From the NCBI GenBank assembly GCA_027604705.1, contig JADHYV010000022.1, positions 124,001-188,000 on the forward strand: a stretch of DNA of 64,000 nt. Direction: 5' to 3'. Below, one piece after another: positions 16,488 to 27,500 of this stretch (its first letter is position 1; the number at the start of each line of letters is the position of its first letter). Made by a program: the position numbers and the translations under genes. The notes under the pieces are model-generated. The model saw only the letters and a program-made list of their open reading frames with translations. It searched no databases and was not told the origin of the DNA. This DNA is from Allomyces arbusculus. Its lineage: Eukaryota > Blastocladiomycota > Blastocladiomycetes > Blastocladiales > Blastocladiaceae.

Positions 16488-19385
16488 TCAGCGACGCAAG
16501 AAGAACGATGAAATGTCGCGTTGGCCGGTCTTAGCACGGACCATCTCACCCTTGAGCTGACGTTCGACAGTGTCAAAGATCTTACCAGCAGCGGCCTCAG
16601 CAGCTGGACCAATAACCTTGAAGATATCCATGACCGGCGACCTGATTTGGTTGTGGAGGTAATAATAGCGATCCAGCTTCAAGTTATGCATCTTCGCATA
16701 GCTGTACAACTCGCAGCGGTCAGACATTTCGGGTTCACGTTTGGTCGGGGTGAGGACAACATAGCTGATGCGCTCGCCGGACTTGGGAGGCTCATCGCCA
16801 CGAGCAGCAACTCGCTTGACCAGCTTTGGTTGAAACAGCTGAGGGTTTTTGTACTCTGCACCAATCTTGACACTTGTAACGTACAGTTCCATGGGGAACT
16901 GACCATCACGGTGCGTATGAAGACCGGCCTTCAGTTGCTGAAGACCAGATTCAACACCATGTACAGGGTCGGTGAGAATAGCCATGATGACGTCGTGGAA
17001 GATCTTCTTGGTCACTTGTGCGTAATTGCGTCGCGTGAGGCAGATGCCCTTGTAATCCAACTTGTAGTTGATGTTGTCATCGGGCATGTGCTTGAAGCCA
17101 ACGTATTTCTTTTTGCAAAATAGGACATAGCGGCTATAGACCTTCTCGTACTCGATGGCTTGTGATTCGCGTACGAAAACAGATTCGTTCATGATCTTCT
17201 CGGCGATGGGAAAGAGTTCGTTGGCCTGCTTCACGTCAAGACCCTTGGCTTGGACGAACACCGAGTCAGTATCGCCGTAAATAACTCGGAACTCGGGGGC
17301 CGTTGTGAGGAGACCACGATCCATGATAATCTTGGCAAAGTCGTTTTCCATAAATTTTTTGGCCATCACGATCAATTGACGCCCACATGCAGTGACACTT
17401 GATGCAATGACGGGCATGGGCATTTTCTGGGCCGCAAGAAACCCGTACATCGAGTTCATGGTCACCTTGATTGCTTGCTCTCGCCCGGTAAGCACCGAGT
17501 ACCGGAATTGATCAGTGACAACTCGAACTTGCTCACCATTGACCGTGTCGTAACGAACGAGACCCTTGAGCATCTTCTTGACCGCCTTTCGCGAGGCCCA
17601 TAGTGTCCGTTGCATGTCCGGGAGAATGGACGGGACCTTTTGGGCATAACGGTAGCACTTGTACGTTCCATCCGCTTCGGTCCATTCGACGTCATGGTAC
17701 TCGACCCCAGGCAAGTTATCGTACTTTTTGTCGAGAACAATTGTCGAGTAGTCGAGATTGTACCCCACCATGCAGCTGGGGTACAATGACGAAAAATCGA
17801 GGACAGCAACGGGGTCCGTATACAGACCAGTCTCGGGTTCGAGGACAATGGCACCCGTGTAGCCTTCGGTGACGTTTCGGTCAATGTTGGGAATCGAGTA
17901 CCCACGGTCAAGACAGAACTTGGAGATTTGACTGAACACGCGGATTTGCTGGCCTCGAGTCAAGAGGTACGTGACAGGCACAAATGTGATGTTGGCCATC
18001 TCGAAAAGCTGGGTCACCATGTCGAGTTTTGTGGACAAGAGCTGCACAAGACTCGTGTCTTGAACACAGTACTTGCCGATCTTGGTGACCTTGACAGGGT
18101 CCTGCGACGCAAAGTACCGAAAGATTTCCTTGGGGGAAACGTCCTCCTTTTGTTGTCCGAGCTTTTTCTCGGCGACATGGTTGAGCGAGTAACTATCGTA
18201 TTGCTCGAAGCCTCGTTGAACAAAGATCATGGCGTCAAGTGGCAACCGGCCTGGGAAAGATTCAATGCGTTCAGAGAAACTTGTCCCATACGCGCTCGAC
18301 GAGAACGTGTCCTTTTTGATTTTGCACACAAAGTCGCGGACACGGGACATGTCGCCGAATTGACGCGAAATCTTGTGAAGGTCTGCGCGCTTGAACAGGT
18401 ACGACCAATCGAACCCGTCCGTGTTCCACCCACTGATTACGTCGACGTCGTGCTCGACAATGAACTTGGAGAATCCGAGCAGCAGTTCGCGCTCGTTCTT
18501 GAAAAACAGACACTCGACATTGTCAATTGGGTTGCACTGGACCCCGCAGTGCAACAAGTACTTGCGTAAATCAGTGTCCTCGTAGTTCTTGAGGGTTACG
18601 CCGATTTGGAACACGCAGTTCTCTTCGATTTCGGGTTTGGGGAACGACTCGTCGTGCGAGTATACCTCGATATCAAAGGCGCACTCGACGATTTTCGGGC
18701 AAATATGGTCGAGTTCGGACGGGAAGACGTATTCCGCAGACGTAGTGTACTCGAGCGCACACCGCGTGAGACGTTCGTTGCGGGGAATGCATTTGGGCCG
18801 CGGAATCTGCACCCAGCCGGCGGTCTTGATGTTGCGTTCGTGGAAGAAGCGCAGCATCGGCTCAACGTCGTCAAACAGCGTGAAGCCCTCGAGAAACGAA
18901 AACTCGTTGTGCACTTCCTCGGCATTGTACTTGAACTTGTTCAGCGCCTTTTTAAATGCATACTGGCTGCGGAACTGGAATTTAAAGAATTTGAACAGTT
19001 CGCCATTGGAAAAGCCCCAAATGTTCTTGCGCTCGACAATGGGGTCGTCAACGTTGAGGACATGGGCATCCAGGCGGCGCACAACTTCACGGCCGCGGTC
19101 GTTCGTGTACGTTGGAAAGGCCACCCAATCGCGAATCAGTTTTTGCACGGTCAGGTAGTTTGAGATGGTCATGTCGTCCTGGCTCTTGAGTTGCAGAAGC
19201 AGCGTCGGCTTGTAGTCTTCGACGTGCAGAGCAACGGACTTGCCCTCATCTGTGCGACCAAAGAGATGGAGAGTATACTGAAAGTTCTTGACGTCGTGGT
19301 AGCCAAACTTGGCATTCGGATCTTCTTGGCCGTCGTCGACGGTGTATGAGAAGACGTTGAAGGTCACAAAGTCCTTGGAGGCCAT
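16488..19385 (-). CDS. DNA polymerase family B (delta-like) with C-terminal PIP box
   Basis: A 965-residue replicative polymerase. The 3'-5' exonuclease motifs are FDIEVYSHDE (about 236), GWNTDGFDWSY (about 320) and YCVQDTSLV (about 440). Polymerase motifs are A DFSSLYPSCMVGYN (about 530), B KVTMNSMYGFLAA (about 643) and C IYGDTDSVFV (about 704). All catalytic acids are present and no intein interrupts it. The last residues, QRDISSFF, fit the QxxI/LxxFF box that binds the sliding clamp PCNA. A zinc-rich C-terminus like that of cellular Pol delta is absent. Start ATG at 19383-19385, after an AATATATT box. Confidence 0.97.
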   Translation of the reverse strand: MASKDFVTFNVFSYTVDDGQEDPNAKFGYHDVKNFQYTLHLFGRTDEGKSVALHVEDYKPTLLLQLKSQDDMTISNYLTVQKLIRDWVAFPTYTNDRGREVVRRLDAHVLNVDDPIVERKNIWGFSNGELFKFFKFQFRSQYAFKKALNKFKYNAEEVHNEFSFLEGFTLFDDVEPMLRFFHERNIKTAGWVQIPRPKCIPRNERLTRCALEYTTSAEYVFPSELDHICPKIVECAFDIEVYSHDESFPKPEIEENCVFQIGVTLKNYEDTDLRKYLLHCGVQCNPIDNVECLFFKNERELLLGFSKFIVEHDVDVISGWNTDGFDWSYLFKRADLHKISRQFGDMSRVRDFVCKIKKDTFSSSAYGTSFSERIESFPGRLPLDAMIFVQRGFEQYDSYSLNHVAEKKLGQQKEDVSPKEIFRYFASQDPVKVTKIGKYCVQDTSLVQLLSTKLDMVTQLFEMANITFVPVTYLLTRGQQIRVFSQISKFCLDRGYSIPNIDRNVTEGYTGAIVLEPETGLYTDPVAVLDFSSLYPSCMVGYNLDYSTIVLDKKYDNLPGVEYHDVEWTEADGTYKCYRYAQKVPSILPDMQRTLWASRKAVKKMLKGLVRYDTVNGEQVRVVTDQFRYSVLTGREQAIKVTMNSMYGFLAAQKMPMPVIASSVTACGRQLIVMAKKFMENDFAKIIMDRGLLTTAPEFRVIYGDTDSVFVQAKGLDVKQANELFPIAEKIMNESVFVRESQAIEYEKVYSRYVLFCKKKYVGFKHMPDDNINYKLDYKGICLTRRNYAQVTKKIFHDVIMAILTDPVHGVESGLQQLKAGLHTHRDGQFPMELYVTSVKIGAEYKNPQLFQPKLVKRVAARGDEPPKSGERISYVVLTPTKREPEMSDRCELYSYAKMHNLKLDRYYYLHNQIRSPVMDIFKVIGPAAEAAAGKIFDTVERQLKGEMVRAKTGQRDISSFFLRR

Positions 19386-19435
19386 GATGGTGATGGGGTC
19401 AGAAGCTGCAGGGGACCACTGGAATATATTGCGCT

Positions 19436-19927
19436 CTACTTATCGCTGACAATGCCTTTGATGATATCGTTGGCAAGCGCGATATTGTTGGTATGGTGCT
19501 TGTTGAGTTTCAGTCGTAGGTCCGTGACTTGTTTGGCCAGCAAAAGCACATTGTCGAGAAGTTGTTTGAGCGGCCCTTGATGTGGATTTCGTTTGGGCAA
19601 AAATTGAGCAGTTCGATCATGCGTATCGAGCCACAAATCGTGCTGGTCCTGCTTTACGACAAGAACTGCATGCGAATCCCGACTGCGCTTCGACCGAAGC
19701 CATGGTTTTGGACCACTTGGGTTTGAACCACTTGGTTTTGGACCGCTTGGTTTCCTTGTCTTGTTGGAAATGGACTTGACCTTGCTGTTCCTCTGTCGAG
19801 TTCTGGTAGACCGTGATGTTCGTGGTTTTGCCCTGCGTTTTCGATACGAGTGTTTGCGGCCCTTGTGGCCTTCAGTATCAGGTTGGTCCGGACCTCGAGC
19901 TGAGTTGAAATCTCCCCGTTGATGCAT
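19436..19927 (-). CDS. Basic hypothetical protein
   Basis: A 163-residue protein with a strongly basic first half (KGRKHSYRKRRAKPRTSRST, then SGPKPSGSNPSGPKPW repeats) and a helical C-terminus with heptad-like leucines (QLLDNVLLLAKQVTDLRLKL). The head suggests nucleic-acid binding and the tail oligomerisation. I start at MHQRGDF, 40 nt from the divergent fibre gene; a longer upstream frame overlaps that gene antisense and is rejected. Confidence 0.65.
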   Translation of the reverse strand: MHQRGDFNSARGPDQPDTEGHKGRKHSYRKRRAKPRTSRSTRTRQRNSKVKSISNKTRKPSGPKPSGSNPSGPKPWLRSKRSRDSHAVLVVKQDQHDLWLDTHDRTAQFLPKRNPHQGPLKQLLDNVLLLAKQVTDLRLKLNKHHTNNIALANDIIKGIVSDK

Positions 19928-19967
19928 GGTTATGTTTACCCAACATATTTTGTTGGAACCTTGTAAG

Positions 19968-21218
19968 ATGGAGCTCAAAAGACTAAAGCACGACCTGTCC
20001 ATTTTGAACACAACATCCAGCACTGGAACAACTTCGGGGGCACTTGTTGTCAAGGGTGGCGTGGGTGTGTCCGAAAACCTGTTTGTTGGGGGAATGGCAA
20101 GTGTTTCGGGCGTCATGAGCGCAACACACACGTTGCCCAGCACATCAACGTCGAGTGGGTCGTTTGTGACAAATGGAGGGGTTGGAATTGGGAGCACTGC
20201 CAATGCACTGTCTGCATCGAATGGAGGGGCACTGTCTGTTGCTGGAGGGGCCGCAATCGCAAAGCGACTTTTCGTCGGGGATGCATCCGTGCTTCGAGCA
20301 AGCATGACAGTGTCCACTGCACCAGGCTCCAGCGCTGGCGCTGAACTGGCACTTGGATACAAGGACAATCAGTACATGAACACTCCCGGATATATTGGAA
20401 GCTGGAACATCAAAGTCAACACGACAAACCAACTTCAGATTTACAATGTCGATGCATCAAACGTGTCAGTCAATGCGCTTGCGATTGATGAAACGTCCGG
20501 CCAAATCAGTCTCGGGTCCACAACAACCGTTTCAACATCCAGTGTCAGTATTGACTCGAGATCAGGGGCACTGAATGTGGGAGGCGACCTTGTCTTGTCG
20601 AATGCGGCACCGAGACTTCTCATGAAGGCAGCAGTTGGGGGCTCACCCTCGTTCACAAACCGCAGCAGTGGTACTCGATTAGTCCTATACCCATCCATTT
20701 CATCGAGCGAGACAGACTCGGCGATTGGCATGAATGACGACGGAGTTTGGATTGGTAGTGCAAGCAATCAGACATTGCAAGTGTTCAACGGAACAACAAA
20801 GAACGTTGTCATGGGCTCTACTGGCGTGGGGATTGCCAGTAAACAAGATAAATCCAAAATGGTTATGGTCCAACCCAACCGCGATGATTTGTTGACAGAG
20901 CAAGTGTTCACAAGCACCTCCAATGTTGCAACCGGGGAATCCATTTCAGGAATGGTCTTTTCGAATTCCCGCGTCTTCAAAGTGTCGGTGGTCGTCTACG
21001 TGACTGCATCGACGAATTTGTGCGCATATTTTGAATTGACGGGCGTCAAGAAAGCAAGTGGGACATGGGATTTATTTGTCGACACCCTTGCAGGTGATAC
21101 AATGCCTCTGACTTTTTCTGTGATTTCGTCGGGGCAAGTGACCTACTCAAAGTCGGCAAGCACTGGATTTACGCAAACAGTAATGTGCTGGAGAGCTGCA
21201 AGTTTATTTGACAATTAA
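19968..21218 (+). CDS. Short fibre-like virion protein
   Basis: A 416-residue protein from MELKRLKHDLSILNT. It has three units of the (S)SGALVVKGGVGVSENLFVGG type seen in the 2138-residue fibre at 24535-30951, then a longer globular part. The C-terminus (VFKVSVVVYVTASTNLCAYF to SASTGFTQTVMCWRA) looks like a compact beta-sandwich head, unlike the S74 chaperone of the larger fibre. Probably a virion-surface protein using the same shaft with a different tip. An in-frame ATG at 19926 is less likely because it would abut the divergent gene. Confidence 0.75.
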   Translation: MELKRLKHDLSILNTTSSTGTTSGALVVKGGVGVSENLFVGGMASVSGVMSATHTLPSTSTSSGSFVTNGGVGIGSTANALSASNGGALSVAGGAAIAKRLFVGDASVLRASMTVSTAPGSSAGAELALGYKDNQYMNTPGYIGSWNIKVNTTNQLQIYNVDASNVSVNALAIDETSGQISLGSTTTVSTSSVSIDSRSGALNVGGDLVLSNAAPRLLMKAAVGGSPSFTNRSSGTRLVLYPSISSSETDSAIGMNDDGVWIGSASNQTLQVFNGTTKNVVMGSTGVGIASKQDKSKMVMVQPNRDDLLTEQVFTSTSNVATGESISGMVFSNSRVFKVSVVVYVTASTNLCAYFELTGVKKASGTWDLFVDTLAGDTMPLTFSVISSGQVTYSKSASTGFTQTVMCWRAASLFDN

Positions 21219-21224
21219 ATGGAG

Positions 21225-24113
21225 CTAATTCCAGGTGTGTTTTAGCACCACGACTTTGTCAGCGCATTTCGTGTTGGTTTGGATCCAACCCAAAATGGCC
21301 TTGGCAAGTGCACACTCGGATGACTCGAGAGTCTTCTTGTCAGTGTCGTCCAGGTAGCGCAGCGACTTGCCATTGAATGTCACCATGTGTTCAACGCATT
21401 GGCGGGAATTCCGGACTTCAGACGAAACTGTATGCTCCATCAACCATTGCGGAGGACTATGCGTGACAGAGAGTCCGTTCGAGTTGATGTCCGTGTGGAA
21501 AACGAGGGCACCTTGCTTGGTCAGGACGATGTGCGAGTACTCTGCAGCAACGCGTTCAACTTGGTCAACCATGTCCTCGGGGACATAAACTGTTTGATGC
21601 TTGCCGTCAAGAATCGAAAATGCAAATGCGGGAAAAACACGTCGCAGCGTCTTGATTCGGTCGTCCATTGTCATTTCTTCGAGGTTCTGGGGCATGCCTG
21701 GGGTCGCTGACCCAAGGAAGATTGCAAGATGATTCATCAACGTATTCCACTTGCAGTCGAGGTCCTTGATGGTCACGCAGTCTGGCATGGCGACGGGTGT
21801 GGTTTTCATGGACGTTTTTCTGGGCGACTTTTGGAAAATATACCACCGGTTCAAGACCGAGTACATTTCCTCGGCTGCATCAAGGCGAGAATCGGGGGAC
21901 GGCTGGAAAACGTCCGTGCTCGTCAACTTGAGCCCGCATTTCTGCGCATCGGTGATGAGCGTGTCGGGAAACACGAGATACTCTGCATTCTCATACAGAT
22001 TCGTGATGAAGCTCGGGTCAGTGAACTTGACGTTGATTTTAGCGCCATACGAGCGCATGACTGCATTTTGCACGAGGGTCTTGACAGGGAATATGCTTGA
22101 AATCCCAAATCCAAAGCGGTTGCTCGATTGAACTTGGGGGTGTTCGTTCATGTGCTGGAGAACACGGTTGCCGTCGAGTGTTGTGACAATGAATTGTCCG
22201 CCTTGTTTCAACGAGTCTGCCACAAACTGGAGCAGTCGCAGAGTCGTTTCTGCCGAGTCGAAAAAGTGGTGAAGGGCAAACTGGCACGACACAATATCAA
22301 ACTTGCCGGAAACAGCTGGATTTTCCTTGGTCAGATCGCATTCCACAAACTTGACCTTGACGTTTTTGGGTGGACTTGTCTTGATTCGGTTCTGTGCTTC
22401 GGCAATGAATGACTCGTTCACATCGACACCTACCAGCTCCACGGGCCGATTGAGGTGGTCCCACTTGTAAATGTCTCCGCCGCGACCACACCCGAGCTCA
22501 AGGACTCGCAGCTTTGCCTTGCTCCCAGCCGCCGTTTCAATCAGGGTTCGCTTGACGATTCCATGTGCTGCCTTGAGTCTTGACCCATTACTGCGACTTG
22601 GTTTGCAGGTTGATGGTTCTGGTGTGCGTCCGAACATGGCGTCCAATCCGATAACGTTCTTGGTGGCGTTGAGGGCATCTTCAACCGCTGGTTTGGCATT
22701 TGGGAAAAGCTTGTCGAATCGCGTCTTGATGTAGTCAAACGTTGAACCGTTGAATGAGCATTCAACAACAGTGTTGGGAACAACTTGCTGGCCCAGTGTC
22801 TCCAAGCGCCCAACCAAGAATAGACCAGAGTCTTTCCCGTTCGAACCGTAAACGAATGGGATATTATCTCCGCCAACTTTGACGAGAAGGTCAAGAGTGT
22901 GCACGGGTTTCCACTTGAGCATGGTTGCCCAGCGTTTTCGCATGGGGTACGTTTCATTCGCTGGAACGAAAACAACACCGTCGCAGGGGACTCGGGAGCA
23001 TTCTTGTTCATACGTTGACGTGTCAAACGATTCAGTGTCGTAGTACTTTTTGGGGACAAGTTTCTCCTGCTTCATATCGTTGCAGATACTGTTGACAAGG
23101 TCAATGCGGGCCTTGAGACTGTACTCGGTTTTGCCGCGGAGGTCGCATCCTCGGTAAAACAGAATATCGAAAACATGGTACGTGTCCGTCGACTTGATGT
23201 ACTCGGCATCCAAAATAGTGCCCCCATTGAGGGAGCACCCCAAGCCGGTAAATGACCACTGATGGCTGCGTCCAAGCCGGTAAATGCGGTCATTGTCACT
23301 CATGAACAGGAGGCAGCGAACACCGTCGTACTTGATTGTAACCATGTACGGACCGGCTTTGAGCAAGGCCATGTTTCCACCATGGAGGGCATCGGGAAGA
23401 GAACCAATAAAGCCGCTACTTTTGGTGAGCATTTCGTACTCGAGGGTTGTGTTGAACAGCTCGCCATATGACACAATCGATTCCGAGTCTTGCAGGCGCT
23501 TGAAAATGAGTTGGCATAGTTCTGTGACGCCTCCAAGTTCCTTGGGAGAAAACGTTTTGCCAGTATACTCGAGCTCCACTTCATACTGTTCGTGGTGCTG
23601 ATTGCTTGACTTGACTCGTGTCAAGTCGACATGCATGCATTCCCCGATATGGAAACGCACCCTGTACTTTTCACGCGTGAACGTGCACGACTTTTCGTCT
23701 GGGGGTGGGCCAGTATATGCTTCCTCTTTGCAAGCAGAAATGCGCAAATTCCACGGGTAAAAGTCGTGGAACCGGACACGGTTCTTGGCCATGTACGTCC
23801 GTTCGCCGGTTTGGAGGTCCACGATTTCTCGAATCCCCTTTGGGAACGAGCGCTCGATAGTACTGCATACTTTACCAGTGTACTGGCTGGAGAAGTATTC
23901 GAACAGCATCATGTAATTGTGATGGTGGACCGTTGGAGCAAACCGAAAGTTATGAGGACGTTCAGCATTCCCAACGTGAATGGGGACACCTGGTGGAAAG
24001 TTTTGCAGCTTGCTCGAAAAGCGAAATTCAAGTTCGATTTTCGAGTCGTTCTTCTGCAGCTTGGCGAATGCAAGCAGTGTTTGGGCAAAGGCACGGTCGT
24101 CAAAGATGGTCAT
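21225..24113 (-). CDS. mRNA capping enzyme: triphosphatase, guanylyltransferase and N7-methyltransferase
   Basis: A 962-residue trifunctional enzyme. Residues about 15-215 form a metal-dependent RNA triphosphatase tunnel, with paired glutamate strands KIELEFRF and YEVELEYTG. Residues about 225-500 are the guanylyltransferase: motif I KYDGVR near 260, IYRLGR, then VVFVPANE and MLKWKPV (motif V Lys). Residues about 520-780 are the guanine-N7 methyltransferase, with the SAM motif LELGCGRGGDIYKW near 538 and CQFALHHFF. About 180 further residues have no recognised domain. The protein would make the complete cap-0 on viral mRNA. A fused three-domain enzyme is typical of mimivirus- and asfarvirus-like groups. 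Confidence 0.94.
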   Translation of the reverse strand: MTIFDDRAFAQTLLAFAKLQKNDSKIELEFRFSSKLQNFPPGVPIHVGNAERPHNFRFAPTVHHHNYMMLFEYFSSQYTGKVCSTIERSFPKGIREIVDLQTGERTYMAKNRVRFHDFYPWNLRISACKEEAYTGPPPDEKSCTFTREKYRVRFHIGECMHVDLTRVKSSNQHHEQYEVELEYTGKTFSPKELGGVTELCQLIFKRLQDSESIVSYGELFNTTLEYEMLTKSSGFIGSLPDALHGGNMALLKAGPYMVTIKYDGVRCLLFMSDNDRIYRLGRSHQWSFTGLGCSLNGGTILDAEYIKSTDTYHVFDILFYRGCDLRGKTEYSLKARIDLVNSICNDMKQEKLVPKKYYDTESFDTSTYEQECSRVPCDGVVFVPANETYPMRKRWATMLKWKPVHTLDLLVKVGGDNIPFVYGSNGKDSGLFLVGRLETLGQQVVPNTVVECSFNGSTFDYIKTRFDKLFPNAKPAVEDALNATKNVIGLDAMFGRTPEPSTCKPSRSNGSRLKAAHGIVKRTLIETAAGSKAKLRVLELGCGRGGDIYKWDHLNRPVELVGVDVNESFIAEAQNRIKTSPPKNVKVKFVECDLTKENPAVSGKFDIVSCQFALHHFFDSAETTLRLLQFVADSLKQGGQFIVTTLDGNRVLQHMNEHPQVQSSNRFGFGISSIFPVKTLVQNAVMRSYGAKINVKFTDPSFITNLYENAEYLVFPDTLITDAQKCGLKLTSTDVFQPSPDSRLDAAEEMYSVLNRWYIFQKSPRKTSMKTTPVAMPDCVTIKDLDCKWNTLMNHLAIFLGSATPGMPQNLEEMTMDDRIKTLRRVFPAFAFSILDGKHQTVYVPEDMVDQVERVAAEYSHIVLTKQGALVFHTDINSNGLSVTHSPPQWLMEHTVSSEVRNSRQCVEHMVTFNGKSLRYLDDTDKKTLESSECALAKAILGWIQTNTKCADKVVVLKHTWN

Positions 24114-24179
24114 TGTGCACAGTGTAAATTTGCAATGGAGTGACCGGCTTTAAATATTACCAAATTATCGATGACACGT

Positions 24180-24488
24180 TTACCACGGTGTGACGGGAAT
24201 TTGCTGAAACTTTTCAAAAGCGGCTTTACCTTGGACAAGATTCATACCAACATAAAATGCAAGAGCCAAGAGCACAGATAGAATCGGGTCCTTTGTGCTG
24301 TAATATGCTACCAGCGTCAGAAGCACGATGCGGACTGGGATACTGTCGAGGACGGGCTTGACATTGGCCGGAAGTGCTGGGGCAATAAGGGAAATGTAGA
24401 GGATGATGACCAGTTTCAAGGCAGTCATCACAACAGGATGCGAGACAACCGTGGCAAGTGGTTGAAGAGATTTCTGAACGACGTCCAT
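24180..24488 (-). CDS. Small multi-pass membrane protein
   Basis: A 102-residue protein with three hydrophobic segments (VVMTALKLVIILYISLIAPA, SIPVRIVLLTLVAYYS and LSVLLALAFYVGMNLV). Proteins with this layout occur widely in large algal and protist viruses, probably in the inner virion membrane; I cannot name a family. A TATA-like TATAAT stands just upstream of the start. Confidence 0.7.
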   Translation of the reverse strand: MDVVQKSLQPLATVVSHPVVMTALKLVIILYISLIAPALPANVKPVLDSIPVRIVLLTLVAYYSTKDPILSVLLALAFYVGMNLVQGKAAFEKFQQIPVTPW

Positions 24489-24534
24489 GGTATTATATCC
24501 AGTCGCGAAAAAAATTCAGGACTTCAAAGAAAGA

Positions 24535-27500
24535 TTATTTATTGGCGCGTTCAATGTTTTTGACTTTTGATGCGAGCTCTTTGATGGCATTGCAGAGAAT
24601 AGGGATAATCATGGCATAGTTAACCATGTACCCATTCTCATCATTTCCGTGGACAATACCATACTCTTCACTATCAATGTCACACGATGAAAGTGCCTCA
24701 ATGAGCTGCTGCGCAGTAAACCCAAAATGTTTTTTGGTATCATAACTGGGTTTGTAGGAATATCCTTCCATCTTTGAAACAATATCGAGTGCATTGTTGA
24801 TGGGTTGGATGTTTGCTTTCAACCGAGCATCTGATGTTTGAATGCTTCCGTTTGCCGAATATACAACGCTCCAGCGATTCGAAGACGTTCCAAGAGATAC
24901 AAGCGTGTCCGTCAAGGGCATACAGTTTGCACTGGCCCAAATCCCTGTTGCAGAAAGCCGGAGAATTTCATTTGTTGCGCTCGTTCCATTTGATGGCGCA
25001 CATTTGATGACACCATATGCACTCTGATTCCCGTCATCAATTGCAAGAAACTGCAGTGGGGCTCCACCAGTGCGTGAATTCCATGGCCAAAAGTTAATTC
25101 CAACTGTATTCGAAGCACCGCCAATCCCTTGGATATGAACGTACCCGTCATTTGCCACATTACCCACGACTTTGAGAACAGATGTTGCATTGACAGTCCC
25201 ACCGACATTGACAGAGCCGCCAATTCCCAATCCACCACTGACAATGAGAGCACCAGTTGTTGTTGATGAGGACGCTGTTGCATTCGAGATTGTAGTTGCA
25301 CCATCTTTTGTGATGGTAAGCACTGTATTCTTTGTACTGTCGGCGTTGTAGTTGACAAAGGCAAAATTTTTACCACTTGCATTTGGGACGCCAAAAATAA
25401 GCGTGGCACTTTCCATAAACACTCCCCAGCGGCCAATACCAGAATACGCCCCAGACGAAAAAGAGTCCCATCCTCGGGTCACAAGTGGGGCATCTGCACT
25501 GTTGAGAACAACGCCTTTAGTAGATGTCAATGACAGTTCCTTTGCTGTCGTGTTCCCGACAACATTGAGGGCACCGCCAATGTTGGCATTCTCAACAATT
25601 CCAATTCCCCCAGCCACTTTGAGTGCACCCGTAGTTGTTGACGTGCTCGATGTCGTGTTTGAAAGAGAGACTGCACCTGTCACACCCAAACTGCCAGAAA
25701 TTGCGACCTTATCTGTCGTGGATGCTCCCCCAAGCCCAATGTTCCCACCGCCCGTCGCAACAACAACATTTTTCGAAGTTGCCCCATTGATTTCCAAACG
25801 GCCAGAATTGAGGTCAGACGCCAAAATATTTCCAACCAGCGTCCCTGCACTTCGGAATTCAATTGACCCACTATCTGTACCAGTATTGTCCTCGTTAAAA
25901 CGTAATGCAAGGGTGACTGAACTGTTGCTTCGAAGGTCGATTCCAGATGCACTGAGGGACCCGCTTGTTGCAATGCCCCCAGTAACCACAAGAGCGCCTG
26001 TTGTGTTTGATGATGTAGCAGTTGTGTTATTGACCGTGACTGTACCGGTATTGAAAGTCGCATTCCCTGCAGCTGTCAGGGACAGGATTGCATTTGTGTT
26101 GTAGCAACCAATTGCCCAGTTTCGATCACCAACACCCCATGAAGCAATTCCCTCAACCCATAAATCTCCAGTTAAAGTCTTTGCCAAATTCGAGTTTCGG
26201 TAGAACCCCAGACCTACTTCACCGCCGTCTGTTGAATTCACAAGTCGGAGTGAGCCATCAACGGTTGTCTTTTTCACGTAACTAATATCGGACATTGTGG
26301 ACGAACCAGCGACGTTGAGTGACCCACCAATCCCAGCTCCTCCAGTCACCACAAGGGCGCCCGTGGACGTCGAACTCGATGCTGTTGCATTGGAAATGGT
26401 CGTGACACCACTAATGTTGCTGGTTCCGAGCGTTGAGGTTCCGGTAACAGTCAGTGACGTTGCATTGACTGCGCTCAAGTAACTTGCAGCGCCAGCGCCA
26501 ATGCCACCTGTCACCACAAGGGCGCCTGTGGATGTCGAACTCGACGCTGTAACGTTAGAAATGGTTGTGACACCACTAATGTTGCTGGTTCCGAGCGTCG
26601 AGGTCCCGGTAACGGTCAGTGACGTTGCATTGAGCGCGCTCAAGTAACTTGCAGCGCCGGCTCCAATGCCTCCTGTCACCACAAGGGCGCCCGTGGACGT
26701 CGAACTCGATGCTGTTACGTTAGAAATGGTTGTGACACCACTAATGTTGCTGGTTCCGAGCGTTGAGGTCCCGGTAACGGTCAGTGACGTTGCATTGACT
26801 GCGCTCAAGTAACTTGCAGCGCCAGCGCCAATTCCTCCAGTTACCACAAGGGCGCCCGTAGACGTCGAACTCGATGCTGTTACGTTAGAAATGGTCGTGA
26901 CACCACTAATGTTGCTGGTTCCGAGCGTTGAGGTCCCAGTAACGGTCAGTGATGTTGCATTGACTGCGCTCAAGTAACTTGCAGCACCAGCGCCAATGCC
27001 TCCAGTTACCACCAGAGCGCCAGTGGACGTAGAACTTGACACCGTTGTATTTGAAATTGTTGTGACGCCATTAATATTGCTGGTGCCAAGAGTTGACGTC
27101 CCAGAAACTGTCATTGACGTTGCATTGACTGCACTTAAAAAGCTCGTGTCGCCAGCACCAATACCTCCAGTCACGATAAGAGCGCCAGTAGACGTCGAAC
27201 TTGATACAGTGGTACCTGTGACTGCTATTGTTGACGCTGTAATCCTTTTTGCCACACCAAGACCACCACCAAGGACAAGTGAACCAGTGCTCACTGAACT
27301 CGAGTCAGTAGTGTTGACAAAAGTCACGACATTTGTTCCAATGGCAGAAATCATGGTACTCACATTGTTCAAGCTGGCTGCATGATTTGACAGTGTTCCA
27401 TCTGCAATCTGGATCTTGCCGTTGAATGTAAAGAGACTTGTTGTTGGTCGTATTGTTGACCCAAACGCACCAGTTCCATCCGCAAATACATTGAAAATAT

